Assembly (NCBI GenBank): GCA_964405975.1
Contig: CAYOPW010000003.1
Span: 27,458-91,457, forward strand
Direction: 5' to 3'
From: Hyphomicrobium_A sp964405975
Lineage (GTDB): Bacteria; Pseudomonadota; Alphaproteobacteria; Rhizobiales; Hyphomicrobiaceae
DNA: 64,000 nt
Shown: one piece after another, positions 52,224-61,718 of the stretch
How the letters are laid out: every line of letters starts with the position of its first letter
How positions within the stretch are numbered: position 1 is the first letter of the stretch
Notes under the pieces: generated by a model
Seen by the model: the letters and a program-made list of their open reading frames with translations, nothing else
The model's database searches: none
Told to the model about the DNA's origin: nothing
Position numbers and translations under genes: made by a program

Positions 52224-53150
52224 ATGGCCATTCTCATCGACAAATCGACCAAGGTGATCTGCCAAGGAATTACTGGCAGCCAAGGCAGCTTTCACACCAA
52301 GCAGGCTAAGGCTTACGGAACGGCAATCGTAGGTGGCGTGACGCCGGGCAAGGGGGGAACGCGCCACCCTGATGAGGAGCTGGCGGACGTTCCGCTGTTT
52401 GACACCGTGCTGGACGCTAAAGCAGCAATCGGGGCAGACGCCACCGCCGTTTACGTGCCCCCTCCCTTCGCCGCAGACGCCATTCTCGAGGCCATAGATG
52501 CTGAGATCCCGCTCATAGTCGCCATCACAGAGGGCATACCGGTGATGGACATGGTGAGGGTGAAGCGTGCGCTCCAAGGTTCACCGTCACGCCTTATCGG
52601 GCCCAATTGTCCCGGCGTGCTGACACCAGATCAATGTAAGATCGGCATTATGCCCGGCAATATCTTTAAGGCGGGGCGCGTCGGCATCGTTTCCCGCTCC
52701 GGCACCTTGACCTATGAGGCCGTCAAACAAACATCAGATACAGGCCTTGGGCAATCGACCGCCGTTGGCATCGGCGGCGATCCGGTCAAGGGCACCGAAT
52801 TTATCGACATGTTGGAGCTGTTCCTCGCCGACCCGGGCACCGACTCCATTGTCATGATCGGTGAGATCGGCGGGACGGCAGAAGAGGATGCCTCCGAATT
52901 CATCAAAGTTGAGGCCCGAAAAGGTCGCGTCAAGCCCATGGTGGGGTTCATTGCTGGCATAACAGCGCCTCCGGGACGGCGTATGGGCCACGCAGGCGCC
53001 ATTATCTCGGGCGGAAAAGGCAAGGCCGAGGACAAGCTTGAAGCCATGCGTACAGCCGGTATCGCGATTGCAGCTAGCCCCGCCGCCTTGGGCACGACAT
53101 TGATGGATGTCCTAAAAGGTCAATCTACACATGCAAAGGTGGCAGAGTAG
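52224..53150 (+). CDS. sucD: succinate--CoA ligase, alpha subunit
   Basis: 308 residues, slightly longer than the usual 290-300 through a C-terminal tail. CQGITGSQGSFHTKQAKAYG (CoA site), VYVPPPFAADAILEAIDAEI, GPNCPGVLTP, and the phosphorylated active-site His in PPGRRMGHAGAIISGG. Pairs with SucC. ATG 52224 follows GCGAGGG. Confidence 0.96.
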   Translation: MAILIDKSTKVICQGITGSQGSFHTKQAKAYGTAIVGGVTPGKGGTRHPDEELADVPLFDTVLDAKAAIGADATAVYVPPPFAADAILEAIDAEIPLIVAITEGIPVMDMVRVKRALQGSPSRLIGPNCPGVLTPDQCKIGIMPGNIFKAGRVGIVSRSGTLTYEAVKQTSDTGLGQSTAVGIGGDPVKGTEFIDMLELFLADPGTDSIVMIGEIGGTAEEDASEFIKVEARKGRVKPMVGFIAGITAPPGRRMGHAGAIISGGKGKAEDKLEAMRTAGIAIAASPAALGTTLMDVLKGQSTHAKVAE

Positions 53151-53260
53151 GCGTATGCTGCACTGCACACTGGGCGTTCGAGCGCTCCCCAAAAGCCACT
53201 GCGCCCAACGCTTGTTTGAAGGTTTGCCACTGCAGCTAACTCAAAGACACTTACGTTCCC

Positions 53261-56227
53261 ATGGCTCGCCAACCCCTCAATGAGAATTTTCTTCGCACTG
53301 CGTTCTTAAGCGGAGTGAATGCGGCCTACGTGGAGGAAATGCAGGCCGAATATGAACGCAACCCCGGCTCTGTCAGCGACGAGTGGCGTCACTTCTTCGA
53401 AAGCTTGAAGGAGGAGCAGAACAAGAGCGGTGAGCATACTCGCGGTCCATCTTGGGCTGCGCCCCCGCCAGAAACGGAAATTAACGGCGAGATCCTTGCT
53501 GCGCTGACCGGCGACTATGGCCCAACCGAGCACGCGTTGCGCGACAAGATTCACTCAAGAGCTCAGGCATATGGCTTTGAGATGTCGCCGGCGGCGTCGC
53601 TACGCGCGACACAAGATTCGATCCGCGCGCTGATGTTGATCCGTGCCTATCGCGTCATGGGGCACCTCGCTGCAGATCTTGACCCATTGGGGCTGGCGGA
53701 TCGCAAGGTACACCGCGAACTGAAGCCTGAGACCTATGGGTTTACGGACGCGGATCTCGATCGTCCCATTTTCATCGACCGGATGCTGGGACTGGAAACT
53801 GCAACGATGCGCCAGATCCTGCGTATCGTGCGCCGCACTTATTGCAGGCACATCGGTGTGCAGTACATGCACATCACGGTGCCTGACCAGAAGGCTTGGA
53901 TTCAGCATCGCATTGAAGGTGAGGGGAAGGACATCAGCTTCACCAACGAAGGGCGCCGCGCGATCCTCAACAAGCTCATCGAGGCTGAAAGCTTCGAGAA
54001 GTTTTGCGAAGTGAAGTACACGGGCACGAAGCGTTTTGGTCTCGACGGTGCCGAGTCGATGGTTCCTGCGCTGGAACAGATCATCAAGCGTGGCGGCCAG
54101 CTCGGCGTCAAAGAAATCGTACTGGGCATGGCCCATCGCGGCCGCTTGAACGTTCTTGCCAACGTGATGGAGAAACCCCACCGGGCTATCTTCCATGAAT
54201 TCAAGGGCGGTTCATTCAAGCCCGATGATGTGGAGGGATCAGGCGACGTCAAGTATCACTTGGGTGCCTCTTCTGACCGGAGTTTCGATGGCAACGATGT
54301 CCACCTATCTCTGACCGCCAACCCTTCGCACCTTGAGATCGTCGATCCAGTTGTGCTCGGTAAGGTGCGCGCCAAGCAAGATCAACTGGGTTGTGCGCCA
54401 GGCGAGCGCACGCCTGTCCTTCCGCTGTTGATCCACGGTGACGCAGCGTTTGCGGGGCAGGGGGTGGTTGCTGAGTGTTTTGGCCTATCCGGTCTCAAGG
54501 GCCACCGCACCGGTGGTTCCATCCATTTCATCATCAATAATCAGATTGGCTTCACCACAAATCCGCGCCATTCACGGTCCTCACCATACTGCTCGGATGT
54601 CGCGCGCATGATCGAGGCACCGATCTTCCACGTTAATGGTGATCACCCCGAGGCTGTCGTCTACGTCGCAAAGATCGCGACGGAATTTCGCCAAAAATTC
54701 CAAAAGCCGGTCGTTATCGACATGTTCTGCTACCGGCGCTACGGGCACAACGAGGCGGACGAGCCGCTGTTCACACAGCCGCTCATGTACAAGAAGATCA
54801 AGACGCATCCGACAGTAATTTCGCTCTATTCAAAGCGGCTTGAGGAAGAAGGAATTGTTGATCCGGGCGAGGCGGAGCAGATGCGATCGTCGTTCCGGAC
54901 GCATTTGGATTCTGAGTTCGAGACCGCAGACAGCTATAAGCCGAACAAGGCCGATTGGCTTGATGGCCGCTGGTCGGGCGTCGGCTTTGCCGAGGATGAC
55001 GAACGCCGCGGCGAAACCGGAGTGGAGGTCGAACTTCTTAAGACCATTGGCCGCCATGTCACCAGCATCCCGCAGGACTTTAACGCGCACAAAACAGTGC
55101 GCCGCCTTCTCGATCGACGTCGTGAAATGATTGAATCTGGCGCGGGCATCGATTGGGCCATGGCCGAGAACCTGGCATTCGGGTCACTCGTAGTGGAGGG
55201 CTTTCCTGTACGCCTTGCCGGCCAGGACAGCGAGCGCGGAACCTTTTCACAACGTCATGCGGTGTTGATCGACCAGGAAACTGAGCGCCGCTGGACGCCC
55301 TTGAAGCACGTCACCAATGATCAGGCGAACTTTGAGGTCATCAACACTATGCTCTCCGAAGAGGCCGTGCTCGGCTTCGAGTATGGGTACTCTCTGGCCG
55401 AGCCAAACGCGCTCACGATGTGGGAGGCGCAATTCGGCGACTTCGCCAACGGCGCGCAAGTCGTGTTCGATCAGTTCATCTCTTCCGGTGAGCGCAAGTG
55501 GCTGCGCATGTCGGGCCTGGTTTGCCTGCTTCCGCATGGATATGAGGGACAGGGACCCGAGCATTCGTCTGCTCGTCTCGAACGCTTCCTACAGTTGTGT
55601 GCGGAGGACAACTGGCAGGTTGGCAATTGCACGACGCCTGCTAACTACTTCCACATGCTGAGGCGTCAGCTTCTGCGCAAGTTCCGCAAGCCGCTCATCC
55701 TCATGACCCCCAAGTCTCTGTTGCGTCACAAGCGTGTCGTCTCGCGCATAGAGGATATGGGCCCAGGTACAACTTTCCATCGCGTGCTGTGGGACGATGC
55801 CCAGCACAAGCCCGGTCAAAAAATAAAACTGGTCCCGGATGAAGAAATCGCGCGCGTCGTGCTGAGCTCCGGCAAGGTTTATTATGACCTCTACGACACG
55901 CGCGAGGCGGCCAGCATCGATAACGTGTATCTGCTGCGCGTTGAGCAACTCTATCCTTTCCCGGCTCGCGCGCTGATGCATGAACTTAGCCGCTTTAAGC
56001 AGGCCGAGATTGTTTGGTGCCAGGAAGAGCCCAAAAACATGGGAGCCTGGAGCTTCTTCCAGCCGAATCTCGAATGGGTACTGGATCGCATTGAGGCACA
56101 GCACAGGCGGGTTCGCTACGCGGGCCGGGCGGCCTCTGCGTCGACGGCCACGGGACTGTTGTCCAGGCATCTGCACGAGCAGAAGGCCTTGGTGACCGAC
56201 GCACTGACGGGTGGTGAAGGCATCTAG
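53261..56227 (+). CDS. sucA: 2-oxoglutarate dehydrogenase E1 component
   Basis: 988 residues. Thiamine-diphosphate E1: short N-terminal segment LRTAFLSGVNAAYVEEMQ that binds the E2 core, LGMAHRGRLNVLANVM, the ThDP-Mg motif from GDAAFAGQGVVAE to INNQIGFTTNPRHSRSS, MFCYRRYGHNEADEP, and the C-terminal VWCQEEPKNMGAWSFFQP. Decarboxylates 2-oxoglutarate and passes succinyl to SucB. 110 bp after sucD. Confidence 0.97.
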   Translation: MARQPLNENFLRTAFLSGVNAAYVEEMQAEYERNPGSVSDEWRHFFESLKEEQNKSGEHTRGPSWAAPPPETEINGEILAALTGDYGPTEHALRDKIHSRAQAYGFEMSPAASLRATQDSIRALMLIRAYRVMGHLAADLDPLGLADRKVHRELKPETYGFTDADLDRPIFIDRMLGLETATMRQILRIVRRTYCRHIGVQYMHITVPDQKAWIQHRIEGEGKDISFTNEGRRAILNKLIEAESFEKFCEVKYTGTKRFGLDGAESMVPALEQIIKRGGQLGVKEIVLGMAHRGRLNVLANVMEKPHRAIFHEFKGGSFKPDDVEGSGDVKYHLGASSDRSFDGNDVHLSLTANPSHLEIVDPVVLGKVRAKQDQLGCAPGERTPVLPLLIHGDAAFAGQGVVAECFGLSGLKGHRTGGSIHFIINNQIGFTTNPRHSRSSPYCSDVARMIEAPIFHVNGDHPEAVVYVAKIATEFRQKFQKPVVIDMFCYRRYGHNEADEPLFTQPLMYKKIKTHPTVISLYSKRLEEEGIVDPGEAEQMRSSFRTHLDSEFETADSYKPNKADWLDGRWSGVGFAEDDERRGETGVEVELLKTIGRHVTSIPQDFNAHKTVRRLLDRRREMIESGAGIDWAMAENLAFGSLVVEGFPVRLAGQDSERGTFSQRHAVLIDQETERRWTPLKHVTNDQANFEVINTMLSEEAVLGFEYGYSLAEPNALTMWEAQFGDFANGAQVVFDQFISSGERKWLRMSGLVCLLPHGYEGQGPEHSSARLERFLQLCAEDNWQVGNCTTPANYFHMLRRQLLRKFRKPLILMTPKSLLRHKRVVSRIEDMGPGTTFHRVLWDDAQHKPGQKIKLVPDEEIARVVLSSGKVYYDLYDTREAASIDNVYLLRVEQLYPFPARALMHELSRFKQAEIVWCQEEPKNMGAWSFFQPNLEWVLDRIEAQHRRVRYAGRAASASTATGLLSRHLHEQKALVTDALTGGEGI

Positions 56228-56303
56228 CGGTCCACCGGCCGAGGACACATTTGTGATGGATCAGGGATCGGTTTGATGGCCTTCGAGGCAAGATGAGGAC
56301 GAG

Positions 56304-57602
56304 ATGACAACCGAAATCCGGGTGCCAGCACTGGGCGAGAGCGTGACGGAGGCAATCGTCGGGAAGTGGTATAAGAGCGCGGGCGACGCGGTCAGCTTGG
56401 ACGAGCCGCTGGTGGAGCTGGAGACGGACAAGGTCACCGTTGAGGTCCCCGCCCCCTCCGCCGGCGTGTTAGGCGAGATCAAGGCTCAAGAAGGAACGAC
56501 GGTGGCAGTTGGCGCCGTACTCGGCGCCATAACGAATGGCGCCGCCGCAATGGCGGGCGCGGCTCCCGCATCTGCTGCTTCACCAGCCCCGGCCAAGCCG
56601 GCACCGAAACAACGTGATCGCGGCATGCCGCCCAGCCCGGCGGCGCGTAAGCACCTTGCCGAGGCCGGCTTAGAGCCGAACGCGATCAAAGGTTCCGGCA
56701 AGCGCGGTCAGGTCCTAAAGGAGGATGTTCAGGCTGCACAATCGCAATCGGCGCTGGACGATATCCAGGTGGCGCACTCGCAGGGGGAGGATGACGAAGA
56801 GCACACGCCTGCTCCCGCCTCCGCCCCTGCTCCCGCAGGCGGGCTGGCGCCAATGCCGGTTCCTGTGCAAGGTCTACGTTTGCCGTCTGCTGCCAATGAT
56901 GCTGCGCGTGAAGAACGCGTGAGAATGACGAGGTTGCGCCAGACGATCGCGCAGCGTCTCAAGGATGCGCAGAATACGGCCGCGATCCTCACGACATTCA
57001 ATGATGTCGACATGAGCGCCGTTATGAAGCTGCGCTCCGAGTACAAGGATCTGTTCCAGAGGCGCCACGGCGTGAAGCTCGGCTTTATGGCCTTCTTCGT
57101 GAAAGCTTGCCTGCAGGCGCTGAGAGAGATTCCCGCCGTCAACGCAGAGATCGACGGCGAGGACATCATCTATAAAAACTACTACCACATCGGCGTTGCG
57201 GTCGGCACCGATCGCGGTCTCGTCGTGCCTGTGGTTCGCGAGGCTGATCGCATGAGCCTCGCGGAGATTGAGGCGCAGATCGCCGACTTCGGCAAGCGTG
57301 CCCGCGATGGAAAACTCGGAATTGAGGATATGCAGGGGGGCACGTTCACGATCACCAATGGCGGTGTCTATGGCTCGATGCTATCGACGCCTATCCTCAA
57401 TGCCCCGCAATCCGGCATCCTTGGCATGCACCGTATCGAGGAACGCGCTGTCGTGCGGGACAGGCAGGTCTTAGCACGCCCCATGATGTATCTGGCCTTG
57501 AGCTATGACCATCGTATTGTGGATGGCAAGGAGGCGGTTGCCTTCCTTGTTCGAGTGAAGGAGTGTCTCGAAGAGCCACAACGGTTTATCCTGGAACTCT
57601 AG
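56304..57602 (+). CDS. sucB: 2-oxoglutarate dehydrogenase E2 component (dihydrolipoyl succinyltransferase)
   Basis: 432 residues. One lipoyl domain with the acceptor Lys in ELETDKVTVEV, an Ala/Pro linker, the peripheral-subunit-binding domain (PSPAARKHLAEAGLEPNAIK), a second Ala/Pro linker, and a catalytic domain ending SYDHRIVDGKEAVAFLVRVK (HRxxDG active site). 76 bp after sucA and part of the same unit. Confidence 0.97.
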   Translation: MTTEIRVPALGESVTEAIVGKWYKSAGDAVSLDEPLVELETDKVTVEVPAPSAGVLGEIKAQEGTTVAVGAVLGAITNGAAAMAGAAPASAASPAPAKPAPKQRDRGMPPSPAARKHLAEAGLEPNAIKGSGKRGQVLKEDVQAAQSQSALDDIQVAHSQGEDDEEHTPAPASAPAPAGGLAPMPVPVQGLRLPSAANDAAREERVRMTRLRQTIAQRLKDAQNTAAILTTFNDVDMSAVMKLRSEYKDLFQRRHGVKLGFMAFFVKACLQALREIPAVNAEIDGEDIIYKNYYHIGVAVGTDRGLVVPVVREADRMSLAEIEAQIADFGKRARDGKLGIEDMQGGTFTITNGGVYGSMLSTPILNAPQSGILGMHRIEERAVVRDRQVLARPMMYLALSYDHRIVDGKEAVAFLVRVKECLEEPQRFILEL

Positions 57603-57629
57603 CGCCAGCATGGTTCAGGAGCTCAAGGA

Positions 57630-58061
57630 ATGGAGGAGGGGGATATTTCTGCAGCGATCGAGGTTTATCTAACCGTCAACAACGGGCTCGAGGCAATCGA
57701 GTTCTACAAAAAAGCATTCGGGGCTGAGGTCGCGTATCAGGAGCTGACGGAGGACGGGAAGCAGGTCATGCACGCTTCTCTCATCGCGTTCGGCGGCCAT
57801 TTCATGTTGTCCGATTACTTTCCCGAATACATCAAGGACGTGGCGCCGCGCAGCGCCGAGAGCAAGGCGAGCATCACCGTTCAAATTAACCTGCAAACAC
57901 CCCAAGAGGTCGACGCGGCCATCTCAAGGGCCGTAGCAGCAGGCGCAACGGTTTCAACGCCGGCGGAGGACACGTTCTGGGTGATGCGTTATGGCCGGAT
58001 CAAAGATCCCTATGGCTACGTTTGGGCACTAAGTGCTCCGTTGCCGCTTGCGTCTCCATAA
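57630..58061 (+). CDS. VOC/PhnB-like glyoxalase-fold protein
   Basis: 143 residues of the vicinal oxygen chelate superfamily, PhnB-like. Starts VYLTVNNGLEAIEFYKKAFG, with YQELTEDGKQVMHASLIAFG and the C-terminal GRIKDPYGYVWALS. It sits between sucB and lpd, 27 bp and 12 bp from each, so it is co-transcribed. A role in the dehydrogenase complex is not implied by the fold. Function unknown; it could be a small-molecule resistance or isomerase-type protein. Confidence 0.82.
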   Translation: MEEGDISAAIEVYLTVNNGLEAIEFYKKAFGAEVAYQELTEDGKQVMHASLIAFGGHFMLSDYFPEYIKDVAPRSAESKASITVQINLQTPQEVDAAISRAVAAGATVSTPAEDTFWVMRYGRIKDPYGYVWALSAPLPLASP

Positions 58062-58073
58062 AGGAACAGTGCT

Positions 58074-59474
58074 TTGAGTGCCTTTGATCTGATCGTGATT
58101 GGAACTGGGCCCGGCGGATACGTGTGCGCGATCCGGGCAAGCCAACTGGGAATGAAGGTTGCCGTGGTTGAGAAACGCGCAACCCACGGCGGAACGTGTC
58201 TCAACGTCGGCTGTATCCCTTCCAAGGCATTGCTGCACTCTTCAGAGCAATTTGATGAGGCTAAGCACACACTCGGCGACATGGGAATCGAGGTTAAGCC
58301 TAAGCTCGACCTGGCCAAGATGATGGCCTTCAAGGACGACGGTGTTAAAGGCAACGTTAACGGCGTTGCCTTCCTGCTGCGCAAGAACAAGGTAGACCAT
58401 TTTCATGGGACCGGCCGAATTCTTCATTCCGGCAAGGTGCAGGTCACCTTCATCAACGGTGAGAAGCAGGATCTTGAGGCGAGGCATATTGTAATCGCCA
58501 CGGGGTCGAATGTAGCGGAACTGCCGGGCATCGAAATTGACGAGAAGACGATCGTTTCCTCGACGGGCGCGCTTTCGCTTCCCGAAGTACCAAAGAAGCT
58601 TCTGGTCATCGGCGCCGGTGTCATTGGGCTGGAGATGGGTTCCGTCTGGCGCCGGTTGGGCTCCAAGGTCACGTTTGTAGAATATCTCGACCGTATCCTG
58701 CCGGGCATGGACGCGGAGATCGCGCGACAGACCCAGAAAATCCTCGCCAAGCAGGGTCTTACATTCATGCTTGGCACCAAGGTGACGGGCGTCGAAAAGA
58801 AGGGGGCTCACCACAAGGTAAAGATCGAGCCGGCCCGCGGCGGCGATGCGCAAGAAATCAATGCGGACGTCGTGCTCGTCGCCATCGGCCGCATCCCGAA
58901 TACGGAGGGCTTAGGCCTTCAGGAGGCGGGCGTCGCGCTTGACAACAAAGGGCGCGTCATTGTCGATGAGCATTTCAAAACAAACGTTTCCGGCATCAGC
59001 GCGATTGGTGACGTGATCGCAGGTCCGATGCTTGCCCACAAAGCCGAAGACGAGGGCATTGCGGTTGCCGAGATTCTTGCCGGTCAAGCAGGCCACGTGA
59101 ATTACGATGTCATTCCCAACGTGGTCTATACGTTCCCCGAGGTCGCGAGCGTCGGCAAGTCGGAAGACGAGCTCAAAGAAACGGGCGTCGCCTATAAGGT
59201 CGGCAAATTTCCCTTCACCGCTAATGCTCGTGCCAAGGTCAATCGCACCACTGACGGCCTAGTCAAGATTCTGGCCGATCCTAAGACCGACCGCGTTCTG
59301 GGCATTCACATCATCGCGGCCAACGCGAGCGAGATGATCGCGGAGGCCGCCGTCTTGATGGAGTTCGGCGGTTCAGCGGAGGATTTGGCGCGTACCTGCC
59401 ACGCGCACCCCACGCTCACCGAGGCGGTCAAAGAAGCGGCCCTCGCGGTGGACAAGCGCGCGCTGCATTTCTAA
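58074..59474 (+). CDS. lpd: dihydrolipoyl dehydrogenase (E3)
   Basis: 466 residues. FAD-binding IGTGPGGYVCAIRASQLG, redox disulfide GGTCLNVGCIPSKALLHS (Cys42, Cys47), NAD-binding VIGAGVIGLEMGSVWRRLG, and the dimer-interface His in CHAHPTLTEA. Regenerates lipoyl groups of the 2-oxoglutarate dehydrogenase and related complexes. Start TTG 58074 with AAGGA eight bases upstream. Confidence 0.97.
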   Translation: MSAFDLIVIGTGPGGYVCAIRASQLGMKVAVVEKRATHGGTCLNVGCIPSKALLHSSEQFDEAKHTLGDMGIEVKPKLDLAKMMAFKDDGVKGNVNGVAFLLRKNKVDHFHGTGRILHSGKVQVTFINGEKQDLEARHIVIATGSNVAELPGIEIDEKTIVSSTGALSLPEVPKKLLVIGAGVIGLEMGSVWRRLGSKVTFVEYLDRILPGMDAEIARQTQKILAKQGLTFMLGTKVTGVEKKGAHHKVKIEPARGGDAQEINADVVLVAIGRIPNTEGLGLQEAGVALDNKGRVIVDEHFKTNVSGISAIGDVIAGPMLAHKAEDEGIAVAEILAGQAGHVNYDVIPNVVYTFPEVASVGKSEDELKETGVAYKVGKFPFTANARAKVNRTTDGLVKILADPKTDRVLGIHIIAANASEMIAEAAVLMEFGGSAEDLARTCHAHPTLTEAVKEAALAVDKRALHF

Positions 59475-59478
59475 CCGG

Positions 59479-60492
59479 CTATTCGAGCGCCGTGACGGTG
59501 TAGCCGGCCTGTCGCAGCAGAGCGACGAGCCCTTCTTTGCCAGGCAGATGCAACGCGCCGACGGCGATAAAGACGCCACCTTCGGTTAGCAGCGGTTCGG
59601 CGACAGAGATCATCTTTTGGTTACGCTCGGTCAGCAGCTTCTGCTGGAAGGCGGCAAAGGCATCCTCGCCAATGCCGGCCTGGCGGGCCATGGCCAATTG
59701 TAGCGGTATTGCAGCCGTGATGCGCCGGTCGAGATAGAGCTGGACCAGCGTTTCCATCAGGTCATTCATGCGGTGGGCGAATCTGAGACTTACTTTCAGC
59801 ATGTCGAGCTGCTGCTTTTCGGGAACGGCAGCAAGCGCTGCAAGCTGATCGGGGATCCTTTCCAGGCCGACGACGGGAATACCAAGCGACTTGCCGGTCT
59901 CGGCAATCTTCATGTCGAGTACGCGTTTGCCATTCTGCGCCTTGGTGCGCTCGCACTCGGAAACCGACAGGATCATGCTGACGATCCATGGCTTGAATAG
60001 CGCTGTCAGATCAGCGGGCAGGCCCGAGCGCGAAACGACCTTTTTTACCGTTTCGTACTCGGACGGGGAGAGCAATTGGTCGAGGCGGCGACCGTCTGAA
60101 TACATGGCGAGCGGTGCCGAGCGGGCTATCACCGCCGCGGTGGCGTTCTCAGTAAGATCGGCGACTTCCAGCGCCACCGTCTTGGACTCTTTAAGTGCGC
60201 TGCGTACTGCAGGCGATAGCTTGGTGACCCGGTCGTCTGTCAAATGAACGGTTCCAAAGAGATAGGACGTCGGTCGCCCGTCGCGCTCAATCTTCCAAAG
60301 CAAGGCACCAGAGTTCTGGGTCGCCGCGGCCTCGGACATGATCTGATTGTAGACCTCGGGATTGGTTGCTTTGGTCTCGGCAAGCATGTCCGAGCCCTGG
60401 CATGGGTCGCCTTTTGGCCCGGCGGCAAATGCAACGGGGCCGGCGAAAATCGTCGCGATTGGGAGTGCGATGAGAAACAAGCGAAACCGCAT
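59479..60492 (-). CDS. TraB/GumN family protein
   Basis: 337 residues with a signal peptide (about 1-23). The two family motifs are present: SYLFGTVHLTDD at about 76 and FIAVGALHLPGKEGLVALLR near the C-terminus, whose GxxH pairs suggest a Tiki/TraB-like metallopeptidase active site. The predicted location is periplasmic. GumN is associated with a xanthan locus, but that is not indicated here. Stop lies four bases from the lpd stop. Confidence 0.88.
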   Translation of the reverse strand: MRFRLFLIALPIATIFAGPVAFAAGPKGDPCQGSDMLAETKATNPEVYNQIMSEAAATQNSGALLWKIERDGRPTSYLFGTVHLTDDRVTKLSPAVRSALKESKTVALEVADLTENATAAVIARSAPLAMYSDGRRLDQLLSPSEYETVKKVVSRSGLPADLTALFKPWIVSMILSVSECERTKAQNGKRVLDMKIAETGKSLGIPVVGLERIPDQLAALAAVPEKQQLDMLKVSLRFAHRMNDLMETLVQLYLDRRITAAIPLQLAMARQAGIGEDAFAAFQQKLLTERNQKMISVAEPLLTEGGVFIAVGALHLPGKEGLVALLRQAGYTVTALE

Positions 60493-60619
60493 TGAGATCC
60501 TTTGAATTCTTTACGCTGAGATGCAATCGCCGGTTTTGCACGCGCAAGCGGGTCACGGAACGGGGCAAATTGACCTTGCGACCCCAAATCCGGCATAACA
60601 TATTGAAAAGAAGCGTTTT

Positions 60620-61585
60620 TTATGAACGTGGGTGTGCTGCGTCGTAGACGGCGAGCAGACGTTCGCGATCCACCTCGGTGTAGGCCTGGGTCGTCGACAA
60701 TGAAGCGTGACCTAGCAGCTCCTGGATCTGACGAAGGTCTCCGCCGGCAGACAAAAGGTGTGTTGCGAAGGAGTGGCGCAAGGCATGAGGAGTCGCGGTG
60801 GCGGGAAGCCCCAGCGCGGCGCGCACGCGTTCCATAGCAAGCTGAATGAGGCGCGGCGAAAGCGGTCCACCTTTGGCACCGCGGAATAACACATCGTCGG
60901 GGCCAAGAGTGTAAGGGCAAAGCGCCAGGTAGCGCGCGACGGCATCGCGGACGACGGGCAGGACTGGTACCAGCCGCTCTTTGCTGCCCTTGCCAACGAC
61001 ACGCAACGTGTCGCGATTGCCGGTGGGTGCATTCTTTGCCTTGACGCCTAAGGCTTCTGCGATGCGCAGCCCCGAGCCGTACAGCAGAAGGAGCACGGCG
61101 GTGTCGCGTGCCGCGACCCAATCAAGCTCGGTCTCCATCCCGCTCGCGACGACCGCAGCAGCAGTTTCAACGTTGAGGGGCTTTGGCACCGAGTGTGGTA
61201 TTTTAGGGAGCGACAACTGCAAAACGGCGCGATTCTTGATGATATCTCGCGTCTCTAACCAACGGAAGAATTGGCGCAGCGCCGACATGGTTCGCGCAAG
61301 CGAACGGCTCACCGCGCCATCGCGGCGGCGCGCGGCCATGAAGGCGCGAAACGTTTTTGCCTCCAAGCGTGCAAGGTCGGCAAGACAGGGTGAGTGTCCC
61401 AAGTGGCCCTTAAGAAAGGCAAAGAATTGCCTTAAGTCCCGGTCGTAAGCTTGGAGCGTTTTTTCCGCGCACCCACGCTCGTGGCGAAGGAACACAAGCC
61501 AAGCGTCGGCGGATTGATGCAAATCATCGCCGAGGGGGAGCTCGAGGCTGACTTTTTTGTCTGCTGTCAAAGGTCTTGGGCCCAT
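60620..61585 (-). CDS. xerC: tyrosine recombinase XerC
   Basis: 321 residues. SAM-like N-terminal domain (HERGCAEKTLQAYDRDLRQF) and catalytic domain with Arg174 (GSGLRIAEAL), Lys199 (VGKGSKERLVPV), His267/Arg270 (HALRHSFATHLL), His293 (LGHASLSTT) and the nucleophile Tyr302 (TQAYTEVD). All residues are intact. With XerD resolves chromosome dimers at dif. No attachment site or mobile DNA beside it, so housekeeping rather than phage-type. Confidence 0.92.
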   Translation of the reverse strand: MGPRPLTADKKVSLELPLGDDLHQSADAWLVFLRHERGCAEKTLQAYDRDLRQFFAFLKGHLGHSPCLADLARLEAKTFRAFMAARRRDGAVSRSLARTMSALRQFFRWLETRDIIKNRAVLQLSLPKIPHSVPKPLNVETAAAVVASGMETELDWVAARDTAVLLLLYGSGLRIAEALGVKAKNAPTGNRDTLRVVGKGSKERLVPVLPVVRDAVARYLALCPYTLGPDDVLFRGAKGGPLSPRLIQLAMERVRAALGLPATATPHALRHSFATHLLSAGGDLRQIQELLGHASLSTTQAYTEVDRERLLAVYDAAHPRS

Positions 61586-61718
61586 AACCTGATGCGCACA
61601 AGCTTCCTATCTCTATGGTTATCCGATTCTTAACGCCGCGGGCCAATTTGAGCGGCTTGGCCAATTTTCTTCTGGCGTATGGGGCTCGACGCTCTCATTG
61701 GAGGAGTTAAGCTGGGCC

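Noticed and set aside
50890..53150. sucCD as malate-CoA ligase (mtkAB) of the serine cycle
   Set aside because: Length, motifs and position between mdh and sucA-sucB-lpd fit succinate-CoA ligase; no serine-cycle genes lie nearby.
60620..61585. Phage or island integrase
   Set aside because: Residues and length match housekeeping XerC, with no tRNA, direct repeats or phage genes beside it.
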